Source: JAISFI01 sp031552425 (GTDB lineage Bacteria > Bacteroidota > Bacteroidia > Bacteroidales > Azobacteroidaceae). Taken from it: 9,875 nucleotides of DNA. Of the stretch, positions 1-6,936 are shown piece after piece. Every line of letters starts with the position of its first letter. Within the stretch, counting starts at the first letter, position 1. Where the stretch lies: NCBI GenBank assembly GCA_031552425.1, contig JAVBMM010000161.1, positions 1 to 9,875 of the forward strand. The letters are read 5' to 3'. The translations under genes were made by a program, and so were the position numbers. The notes under the pieces were generated by a model. The model did not search any database, was not told where the DNA came from, and worked only from the letters and a program-made list of their open reading frames with translations.

Positions 1-5
1 TAATA

Positions 6-53
6 TCGTGTACGAACATGCATCGTCAATATAGGCTTCGTGTTCGTACACGA
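6..53. repeat. 13-bp perfect inverted repeat with 22-nt spacer
   Basis: The left arm TCGTGTACGAACA (6-18) is the exact reverse complement of the right arm TGTTCGTACACGA (41-53). Each arm also contains a near-palindrome, TCGT-GT-ACGA in the left arm and TTCGT-AC-ACGAA (43-54) in the right, so this could be two copies of a dimeric protein site about 38 bp apart centre to centre. It could also be a long hairpin ending an upstream gene outside the window, but no T-run follows the right arm. Thirteen matching pairs this close together are very unlikely by chance. The function is unknown. Bases 54-186 after it show no gene and no convincing signal. Confidence 0.75.
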
Positions 54-186
54 ATTAAACATTTCATGGAAATATAACCGATTTCCTTCGAAACGCGAAG
101 TTATGACAACCGGCCGATCACGGGCAGGGAATCTTTGAGTATCGTTTTATTAACCGATATCTCATAAGCATTTGAATTGGCGAACT

Positions 187-241
187 AAAAAAAATAGAAA
201 TACATTCAGACATACCATGACATTTTCTATCTTTGTCAACG
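187..241 (+). promoter_or_regulatory. Candidate Bacteroidota-type promoter for the defence operon
   Basis: TATCTTTG at 228-235 matches the Bacteroidota -7 consensus TAnnTTTG exactly. It lies 20 bases before the ATG at 256, which allows a short leader. A run of eight A at 187-194 sits where an upstream A-tract would be. I do not see a good -33 TTTG at the usual spacing, so this is a partial match. It is the best promoter candidate for the regulator remnant and the five genes that follow, since the later gaps are too short for separate promoters. Confidence 0.4.
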
Positions 242-255
242 AAATTGGTAATTAG

Positions 256-460
256 ATGAAATCGGATCAGCTTAAAAAATCCTTGCAGGAGACGAGATTA
301 ACCCGGGAATGGTCGGCCAAACAACTCAGAAAGAGTTTTACAAAAGGGTTAAAGATCATACCTACAACCGGAAGCAACCGAGCTTGGAGGTTATCAATCG
401 GATTACAAAATATTGCAGGTGAGTGTAAAGGATTTAATTGTAGAACGTCAAACCAAATAG
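256..460 (+). pseudogene. Broken XRE/Cro-C1 family helix-turn-helix regulator (three reading frames)
   Basis: No single frame gives a sensible protein, but three consecutive frames together read like one small HTH regulator. Frame 1 (256-336) gives an N-terminal helix and the start of the HTH, ending TREWSAKQLRKS. Frame 3 (about 339-413) gives YKRVKDHTYNRKQPSLEV and then INRITKY. Frame 2 (about 413-460) gives LQVSVKDLIVERQTK and a stop. The middle and end match the usual C-terminal half of short XRE regulators, with the pattern NRxQPSLEV...I.xxL.VxVxDL. Both breaks fall in T runs: the first fits two extra T or one lost T at 336-339, the second one lost T at 413-414. The repaired protein would be about 67 residues and end 7 bases before the helicase ATG, so it was probably the operon's own regulator. 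An unbroken 70-codon frame (256-468) also exists, but its second half resembles nothing. Base-call errors are an alternative to real decay. Confidence 0.65.
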
Positions 461-467
461 CAAATTG

Positions 468-3371
468 ATGCATCAAATTACCCCATACCACGCAAAATTT
501 TTTGCTTATGAACTTACTCGGCAATTGGCCGCTAATGATATAGGTAAGCTTACAGCTTCATTACAAGATGCACAAGTTGACTTGAACCCTCATCAGGTAG
601 AAGCGTCGTTGTTTGCCTTTCAGTCGCCCTTATCAAATGGCGCCATACTTGCCGATGAAGTAGGATTGGGAAAAACCATAGAAGCCGGTATCATTCTGTC
701 TCAGCAATGGGCTGAGCGGAAAAGGAGACTATTGATAATATGCCCTGCAAATTTACGGAAACAATGGAACCAAGAATTATTAGACAAATTCTTCCTGCCG
801 TCCATTATCTTGGAGTCAAAGACTTTTAATCAACAAATAAAAGATGGCAATCCCAATCCGTTTAATGTAGAAAATGCAATTGTAATTTGTTCCTATCAGT
901 TTGCACGAACAAAAGAAATATACGTGGAACAAACGGCATGGGACATGGCAATCATTGACGAAGCCCATCGACTACGTAATGTGTATAAACCGAGTAATCG
1001 CATTGGAAATACTTTAAGACGCATTCTTTGGAATCGCAAAAAAGTATTACTCACCGCAACCCCATTACAAAATTCCATCTTGGAATTATATGGTTTAGTA
1101 AGTATTATCGATGATTATGTATTTGGCGACCTCAAAAGTTTTAAAAGTCGTTTTAATCATCAATTAGATGAGGAAGATTATGCAGAATTAAAAAATCGCT
1201 TAAAACCCATTTGTAAACGAACCCTTAGAAGGCAGGTTTTAGAATATATTAATTATACCGAACGTAAAGCTATTTGTCAGGAGTTCTTTCCGTCGGCATT
1301 AGAGCAAGAATTGTATGATGCCGTATCCGATTATTTACGCCGTCCCAAATTATATGCGCTACCAAATAGTCAACGGCAATTGATGACGCTTATATTGCGT
1401 AAGCTTCTGGCTTCTTCTACTTATGCAATATATGGAACTTTCGAAACAATGGTAGCACGTTTGGAAGCGCTTATCGCCACTAATACGGAAAAATCACTGG
1501 AAGAAATAGCGTTGGATTTTGAAACTTTCGAAGAAATAGAAGATGAATGGAAAGAGGAGGAAGATGAAGTATTAACCAATAATTGTGAATTTTCAGAAGA
1601 AGACATCAAGGCTATTAAATCAGAAATAACGGAGTTAAAACGCTTCCGGGATTTGGCCAAGAACATCCAAAAAAATTCCAAGGCCGAACAATTATTTGCT
1701 GCTTTGGAGGAAGCATTTGAACAGTTAGAGGAATTAGGAGCTCAGCAAAAAGCGTTGATTTTTACCGAGTCGCGACGGACACAGGATTTTCTGTTAAACC
1801 TTTTGGAAACAAGAGGCTATAAAGGGAAAGTAGTGCTATTTAATGGAGTAAACAACGACTCGAAATCCCGGGATATATACAACGCTTGGGTGGAAGAACA
1901 CAAAAATACCGACAAGATAACAGGTTCGGCGACTGCTGATAAACGAGCAGCCTTGGTTGACTATTTTAAGAATGAAGCGACTATAATGATTGCCACTGAA
2001 GCAGCTGCCGAAGGGGTTAACTTACAGTTTTGTTCGTTGGTTGTCAACTACGATTTACCTTGGAATCCACAACGGATTGAACAACGAATAGGGCGTTGCC
2101 ACCGCTATGGACAAAAACACGATGTAGTGGTGGTTAACTTCCTTAATAAAGCTAATGCCGCCGATATTCGGGTTTATCAACTCTTAGACCAAAAGTTCCA
2201 ACTTTTCAATGGTGTGTTTGGGGCAAGCGATGAAGTATTAGGCGCTATCGGAAACGGTGTGGACTTTGAAAAACGCATAGCTCAGATCTACAACGAATGC
2301 CGAAATCCTGAGGAAATTAAAGCTGCTTTCGACGAATTACAGGAAGAACTGAAATCGGAAATATCTGATAGAATCAGAAAAGTACGTTCTACATTATTGG
2401 AAAATTTCGATGAAGAAGTTCGGGAAAAACTAAAGATTGATTACAAGAAATCAAAAGAATATTTGACGGCGTATGAAGAAAAGCTTTGGAAAACAACCCG
2501 TTTTTATTTGCAGGACTACGCTAATTTTTCGGGAACGGAATACTCATTTACATTAAACCGTAATCCTTTCCCCGGAGAAAATATTCATTCGGGACCATAT
2601 ATGATATTAAAAGCCGAAGAAGGGAAGCGAAAATCAGAAGTATTTGTACCTGACGATACCAACATTTACCGCTCAGGACATAAACTAGCACAACGGATAC
2701 TCAATGAGTGTAAAAATGCAGAAACTCCCAGTAGGGAAATAACATTTGATTATTCGAATACGCATACAAAGATATCATTGCTGGAGCCTTTTATTGGCAA
2801 ATCAGGATGGTTAAAAGTTGAGCATCTTTCCGTTCAATCGTTTGAAACAGAAGACTTTTTGCTAATAGCCTGTATTTCCGATGACAACCAAACAATAGAA
2901 CCTGAAGTTGCACAACGTTTATTTTCATTGTATGCCACTGTTGCCAATTCGTGTGAGATACCGGAAGAAAGATTAGAGAAAGTTGCAACACAATTAACTG
3001 CTGAACAAGAAAAGGTGAAAGGAGAAAACATGGAACGCAACCGCAATTTCTTCGATACCGAAATGGACAAGCTGGAACAGTGGGCCGATGATATGAAAAT
3101 AGGGCTGGAAAAAGAAATTAAAGATTTGGACGCTGAAATAAAACTACGGAAGTCTGAAGCTAAGAAGGTGATAAATCTGGAAGAAAAAGTGCAGTTACAA
3201 CGCCAGATTAAAGAATTGGAGAAAAAACGGGCACAGAAACGCCAGACCCTTTTTTCAGCACAAGACGAAGTGGATGAAAGAAAAGAGCAATTGCTCAGCG
3301 ACATAGAGAAACGATTGAAACAAAGCATGTATAAAAACGATTTATTTACCATTAGGTGGAACATTATATAG
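468..3371 (+). CDS. SNF2-family DEAD/DEAH-box helicase (DrmD/HepA-like) of a defence system
   Basis: A 967-residue superfamily 2 ATPase motor expected to translocate on double-stranded DNA. Visible motifs, numbered from the ATG at 468: a Q-motif-like LNPHQ at 39-43, Walker A DEVGLGKT at 63-70, DEAH at 164-167, TATPLQN at 196-202, and a RecA2 domain from about 426 with TEAAAEGVNL at 510-519 and QRIEQRIGRCHRYGQ at 535-549. RecA1 and RecA2 are separated by a long acidic linker (about 343-390). The C-terminus (about 845-955) is rich in charged heptads and should form a coiled coil. A TTG directly before the ATG (465) is a possible start; I prefer ATG. No Shine-Dalgarno is seen. It resembles SNF2 helicases found beside methylases in DISARM (DrmD) and extended type III-like loci. 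No nuclease motif is visible. The methylase gene starts one base after its stop, implying coupled expression. The family call is firm; its exact role in the system is inferred. Confidence 0.96.
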   Translation: MHQITPYHAKFFAYELTRQLAANDIGKLTASLQDAQVDLNPHQVEASLFAFQSPLSNGAILADEVGLGKTIEAGIILSQQWAERKRRLLIICPANLRKQWNQELLDKFFLPSIILESKTFNQQIKDGNPNPFNVENAIVICSYQFARTKEIYVEQTAWDMAIIDEAHRLRNVYKPSNRIGNTLRRILWNRKKVLLTATPLQNSILELYGLVSIIDDYVFGDLKSFKSRFNHQLDEEDYAELKNRLKPICKRTLRRQVLEYINYTERKAICQEFFPSALEQELYDAVSDYLRRPKLYALPNSQRQLMTLILRKLLASSTYAIYGTFETMVARLEALIATNTEKSLEEIALDFETFEEIEDEWKEEEDEVLTNNCEFSEEDIKAIKSEITELKRFRDLAKNIQKNSKAEQLFAALEEAFEQLEELGAQQKALIFTESRRTQDFLLNLLETRGYKGKVVLFNGVNNDSKSRDIYNAWVEEHKNTDKITGSATADKRAALVDYFKNEATIMIATEAAAEGVNLQFCSLVVNYDLPWNPQRIEQRIGRCHRYGQKHDVVVVNFLNKANAADIRVYQLLDQKFQLFNGVFGASDEVLGAIGNGVDFEKRIAQIYNECRNPEEIKAAFDELQEELKSEISDRIRKVRSTLLENFDEEVREKLKIDYKKSKEYLTAYEEKLWKTTRFYLQDYANFSGTEYSFTLNRNPFPGENIHSGPYMILKAEEGKRKSEVFVPDDTNIYRSGHKLAQRILNECKNAETPSREITFDYSNTHTKISLLEPFIGKSGWLKVEHLSVQSFETEDFLLIACISDDNQTIEPEVAQRLFSLYATVANSCEIPEERLEKVATQLTAEQEKVKGENMERNRNFFDTEMDKLEQWADDMKIGLEKEIKDLDAEIKLRKSEAKKVINLEEKVQLQRQIKELEKKRAQKRQTLFSAQDEVDERKEQLLSDIEKRLKQSMYKNDLFTIRWNII

Positions 3372-3372
3372 T

Positions 3373-5061
3373 ATGACAAAAGATAAGTTGCAAAAACTGG
3401 AACTCACGTGGATTGGCAAAGGCGAAGAGTCCAAGCTGGAACCGCGAATACTGATAGAGAATCCTGACTACAGCTATGGTGATCCCAATAGCAAAAACAT
3501 ATTGATTCACGGAGATAATCTACTTGCTCTTAAAGCGTTGGAACAGGAATATGCCGGAAAAGTAAAGTGTATTTATATTGATCCCCCTTATAATACAGGA
3601 GCAGCCTTTGAGCATTATGATGATAACTTAGAACATTCTACTTGGCTCAACTTAATGAGGCAGCGTATGATTTGTTTACATAACTTATTATCAAAAGATG
3701 GTTTTTTATGTTGCCATATAGATGACAGTGAAGGTCATTACTTAAAAGTATTATTAGATGAAATTTTTTGTAGAAATAACTATTTGACCACATTCTACAT
3801 AAGAGTGCGATATCCTGATAAAACATTAAAGCAGGATATGGACTATCACAAAGAAATTGAACAAATTCATATCTATCGTAAGGCATGGGGCGCAAGACCA
3901 AATCTAAATGAAAGCGAATCCAATTTTGATAAGTTCATTTATTATTTTGAGGAGCTAAGTCCTGGTAGAGATATTGAGTTAGGTGGAAAAAGAGTAACAG
4001 TATTCAATAAAAGTGAATATAAGATTATAAAAAAAGAGGGCTCTGAAAATGGAAGAAAAGAAATTTGGGCTACAGGAAGTATTCTTGATGGTAATTCTTC
4101 CGGGCGTTTTTTTAGAGATTATCTGAATGGAAGATATGAAACTGATGGTTTAGGCGTTTTATATAAAATCTTTGGAATTGGCGATGATAAATTTGATTAT
4201 AGATATTTTACTGGGCCACAGAAAGATGGAGCTACAAAAGGAAAGTATTACCAAGGTGTACCAACTGCTCAATTAGAAAACAAAAATGGAACAAAGAAAA
4301 GTCCTATAAATAATTTCTACGATTTAGCAGGGAGTTTTGGAAACTGTAGACTGGAAGGTGGAGTCGATTTTAGAAGTGGGAAAAAACCCGAAAAATTACT
4401 ACAAATAATATTATCTCATTTTAGTAATGAAGGGGATCTAGTTCTCGATAGCTTTTTGGGGTCAGGGTCTACTTGCGCATCTGCACTTAAAATGAATAGA
4501 AAATGGATTGGTGTTGAATTAGGTAACCATGCTTATACACATTGTTATTCAAGATTGAAGCTAGTTTCTGAAGGTAAAGACCAAACAGGTATAACTTCTG
4601 AATCAAATTGGCAAGGCGGTGGTGGTTTTCGTTTTTACGAATTGGCATCAAGTCTGCTCAATCAGGATAAATTTGGCAATTGGGTTATCAGCAAAGAATA
4701 TAATCCCAACATGTTGGCAGCAGCCATGGCCAAGCAGGAGGGTTTCACTTATCAACCACACCAAACAATCTACTGGAAACAAGGCCAAAGTAGCGAACAG
4801 GATTTTATCTATACTACTACGCAGTTTCTTACTGTAGAAACATTAGAGCATATTCACGACTTGATGCAACCCGGCGAAAGTTTACTCGTATGCAGCAAGT
4901 CGTTCCAAAAAGAATGTAAAAGCCGTTTTCCAAATATCACTATCAAGAAAATCCCACAAATGCTGTTGGGTAAATGTGAATTCGGAAAAGAAAATTACAA
5001 CTTAAATATTGTAAACCTTCCGCAAATAGAAGAGGAAGAAGATTTAGAAACAGAAGAATAA
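3373..5061 (+). CDS. Type III Mod-like beta-class N6-adenine DNA methyltransferase
   Basis: A 562-residue methyltransferase that should transfer a methyl group from S-adenosylmethionine to N6 of adenine in the recognition sequence. The catalytic motif IV DPPY is at residues 70-73 and the cofactor motif I (LDSFLGSGST) at 358-367. Motif IV before motif I defines the beta class, as in type III Mod subunits. Residues about 145-335 between them are the target recognition domain. GVELG (380-384) follows motif I as expected. Residues 400-562 form a C-terminal extension that I recall from Mod proteins of helicase-containing loci, ending in an acidic tail (QIEEEEDLETEE). In type III systems Mod provides specificity for both methylation and cutting, so this is the likely partner of the Res-like gene at 6937. 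It lies 1 base after the helicase and 7 bases before the ATPase. The recognition domain is AT-richer than the rest of the gene. The target sequence cannot be read from the protein. Confidence 0.96.
   Translation: MTKDKLQKLELTWIGKGEESKLEPRILIENPDYSYGDPNSKNILIHGDNLLALKALEQEYAGKVKCIYIDPPYNTGAAFEHYDDNLEHSTWLNLMRQRMICLHNLLSKDGFLCCHIDDSEGHYLKVLLDEIFCRNNYLTTFYIRVRYPDKTLKQDMDYHKEIEQIHIYRKAWGARPNLNESESNFDKFIYYFEELSPGRDIELGGKRVTVFNKSEYKIIKKEGSENGRKEIWATGSILDGNSSGRFFRDYLNGRYETDGLGVLYKIFGIGDDKFDYRYFTGPQKDGATKGKYYQGVPTAQLENKNGTKKSPINNFYDLAGSFGNCRLEGGVDFRSGKKPEKLLQIILSHFSNEGDLVLDSFLGSGSTCASALKMNRKWIGVELGNHAYTHCYSRLKLVSEGKDQTGITSESNWQGGGGFRFYELASSLLNQDKFGNWVISKEYNPNMLAAAMAKQEGFTYQPHQTIYWKQGQSSEQDFIYTTTQFLTVETLEHIHDLMQPGESLLVCSKSFQKECKSRFPNITIKKIPQMLLGKCEFGKENYNLNIVNLPQIEEEEDLETEE
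3805..4377 (+). other. Target recognition domain segment of the methyltransferase, compositionally distinct
   Basis: This is the stretch encoding residues 145-335, between catalytic motif IV and cofactor motif I. Hand-counted 60-base samples here give 28-33% G+C (4021-4080, 4141-4200, 4261-4320), against 43-50% in samples from the gene's two ends (3421-3480, 4681-4740, 4741-4800). Arginine codons shift too: between residues 134 and 394, 12 of 15 arginines use AGA, whereas the arginines outside this span use CGN or AGG. Recognition domains of Mod genes are known to be exchanged by recombination, which would explain the mosaic. The boundaries are approximate and rest on motif positions. Confidence 0.6.
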
Positions 5062-5068
5062 AAGCAAT

Positions 5069-6367
5069 ATGGCAACAATAACAATTAAGAACGTAGGCCC
5101 GATAAAAAATATTGAGAATCTTGAGCTCAATAAGGTCAATGTATTCATGGGCCCGCAAAGCAGCGGAAAAAGTACCATTGCAAAGATAATCAGCTATTGC
5201 ACTTGGGTGGAAAAAGATGTGGCTACGAATCAATCTTTAAAAAAATATCGAGACGATAAAACCTTATTTAAAGATCACATTGAAACCTTTCATAAAATCA
5301 AAGGATACTTTAGACCAAACAGTTACATTTCATACAAAAGTGACATTATTGAAATAATTTGGGAAAATGAGCAAAGTATTCTGAATTGGGTTGATCAATA
5401 TGCCTATAAACGAAGTAAAATATCCTACATTCCGGCAGAGCGAAACATGGTCATTTTACCGGAAGCGAAAAAGGTATCATTTGATGAAACCAATGTGCGA
5501 AGTTTTCTATTTGACTGGTTTGATGCCCGAAAAAAATATCCTCATGACGAAAGTTTATCAATATTAAATCTAGAAGTAGACTATTACTATTCTGAAGGAA
5601 ATGATGAAGATCATATTGTTGGAATAAATGAAAATATTGAGTATGATATTCTTTTATCACATGCTTCGAGCGGATTACAATCAATAACCCCATTAGTACT
5701 TATGATAGATTATCTAACTTTTTGGATATATAAGGAAGATAAAATATCATTTGAGCAAGAAGAAAAAAGACGTAGGGCTAACAATTTCTTAATTATTGAA
5801 AAAATTCTAAAGCCCTATTTCGAAAAAGAGCCATCCAATTCAACAGAGGTAAGTAAATTGCTTAACAAGTTTAATGATAAGGTCAAAGAAAATGATTCAA
5901 ATGCTCTCAAACTTTTAAAAGATTTAGGCAAGCTACGAGATAATTTATTTGACACTAAGAACGTCCAATTTATAATAGAAGAGCCCGAGCAAAATCTTTT
6001 CCCGGAAACACAACGAGATTTGATCTACTATTTATTAAATAAATGCTTTAATCGTAATGGAAACAGATTGACAATTACCACGCATAGCCCCTATATTTTA
6101 TACGCATTGAATAATTGCATGATGGGTTATTTAGTTAACAACCAACTGCAAGATTCCGAAAAAGACGAATATATAGAAAACAAATTTTTATCTGAAGAGT
6201 CTTGGATTAACCCCAAAGAAGTTTCGGTTTGGGAGATTGAAAACGGAAAATTACGCTCAATTCAAGATAAAGATAATATTGTATCTGAAAACTATTTCGA
6301 CCAAAAGATGTCGGAGTTGACAGATGAGTATTACCAAATGTTAAACTACTATAAAAATGAAAAATAA
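5069..6367 (+). CDS. ABC/OLD-like AAA ATPase without a TOPRIM domain
   Basis: A 432-residue ATPase of the SMC/ABC-like class found in many defence systems. It opens directly with the first strand of the fold (ITIKNVGPIKNIENLEL) and carries Walker A GPQSSGKST at 28-36, a YIPAERN motif at 120-126, a signature-like ASSGLQS at 199-205, Walker B VQFIIEEPEQNLFP at 299-312 with the usual acidic pair E304/E305, and an H-loop THS at 338-340. There is no C-terminal TOPRIM nuclease domain of the kind found in OLD or GajA, so a nuclease or toxin activity would have to come from a partner. The next gene overlaps its end by 11 bases, pointing to an ATPase-effector pair. Sampled G+C is 27-35%, lower than in the two helicase genes. 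Start: ATG 7 bases after the mod stop, with no clear ribosome site. Sensor or gate of an effector is the inferred role. No membrane segments are seen. Confidence 0.92.
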   Translation: MATITIKNVGPIKNIENLELNKVNVFMGPQSSGKSTIAKIISYCTWVEKDVATNQSLKKYRDDKTLFKDHIETFHKIKGYFRPNSYISYKSDIIEIIWENEQSILNWVDQYAYKRSKISYIPAERNMVILPEAKKVSFDETNVRSFLFDWFDARKKYPHDESLSILNLEVDYYYSEGNDEDHIVGINENIEYDILLSHASSGLQSITPLVLMIDYLTFWIYKEDKISFEQEEKRRRANNFLIIEKILKPYFEKEPSNSTEVSKLLNKFNDKVKENDSNALKLLKDLGKLRDNLFDTKNVQFIIEEPEQNLFPETQRDLIYYLLNKCFNRNGNRLTITTHSPYILYALNNCMMGYLVNNQLQDSEKDEYIENKFLSEESWINPKEVSVWEIENGKLRSIQDKDNIVSENYFDQKMSELTDEYYQMLNYYKNEK

Positions 6368-6932
6368 GATTGTAGCAGCATTTGAGGAGGATAGGCTAGA
6401 ACATAAAGAAAATATTACCCATTCCCAGATTCATGTAATTGATCTCACACGCAGAACAAATAATGCGCAAGGTTTAGTGATTTACAATGTGAAACCGGAA
6501 GGAATAGATACATTATTGATAGAAAATCCTGGTTTAGATATTTCGGCGACATTTTTTAAACCACAATGTTTCCAAGATGGAGAGGGTCATGAACCGGATA
6601 ATTGTGAAGGGGTTTTCTACGTTTCAGATTCCACCAATGAAACATGGGTATTATTTCTTGAAATGAAAGATTGCGATGCAACTAATATTTCAAGATATTT
6701 TCAAAAATCTAAAGAGCAGATAATAAAGATTGTTCGGATATTCAGAGATAAGAATATTATAGCAGAAAACAAACGGGTTTATGCTAATATTTCGTTCCCG
6801 AGAAGAAACAAAACTGATTTTTTCAACCAGTTAATCAAACATGGAGAGAAAAAAGGGTTTCTTGATAACTACAACGTTTTTATCAGAGGAACAAACAACC
6901 TAAAAATAAAAAACAGCACAACGATATATTAA
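6357..6932 (+). CDS. Small protein coupled to the ATPase; possible PD-(D/E)XK-like nuclease
   Basis: A 191-residue soluble protein that I do not recognise as a named family. The centre reads CEGVFYV (83-89), then a short turn, then WVLFLEMK (97-104). An acidic residue (E84, with D81 nearby) before a beta hairpin followed by a hydrophobic strand ending in E-x-K (E102, K104) is the typical active-site layout of PD-(D/E)XK nucleases. A helix with Q/K residues (YFQKSKEQI, 114-122) follows, as that fold requires. The match rests on a short pattern, so nuclease activity is a hypothesis. The ATG lies inside the last codons of the ATPase gene (11-base overlap), so the two are translationally coupled and likely work as a complex. 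Its stop is 4 bases before the res gene. Sampled G+C is as low as 27% (6661-6720). An immunity or adaptor role is an alternative. Confidence 0.8.
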   Translation: MKNKIVAAFEEDRLEHKENITHSQIHVIDLTRRTNNAQGLVIYNVKPEGIDTLLIENPGLDISATFFKPQCFQDGEGHEPDNCEGVFYVSDSTNETWVLFLEMKDCDATNISRYFQKSKEQIIKIVRIFRDKNIIAENKRVYANISFPRRNKTDFFNQLIKHGEKKGFLDNYNVFIRGTNNLKIKNSTTIY

Positions 6933-6936
6933 ATCA

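Noticed and set aside
86..100. Small hairpin CTTCG/CGAAG
   Set aside because: A five-pair stem with no T-run or neighbouring gene to terminate; too weak to call.
75..158. Repeated octamer TAACCGAT (75-82 and 151-158) as operator sites
   Set aside because: One 8-base repeat in 250 bases is within chance expectation, and the two copies have no symmetric context in common.
256..468. Intact 70-codon small gene
   Set aside because: Only its first 27 or so residues fit the HTH regulator; the remainder matches no pattern, while the other two frames continue the regulator. The pseudogene reading explains more.
2834..3379. 181-codon open frame on the minus strand
   Set aside because: It lies wholly opposite the coiled-coil coding end of the helicase; its Ser/Phe/Cys-rich translation is the expected antisense of Glu/Lys-rich codons.
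5029..5060. GAA/GAG-rich purine stretch at the end of mod as a phase-variable repeat
   Set aside because: The units are irregular and not a simple tandem repeat; it just encodes the acidic C-terminal tail.
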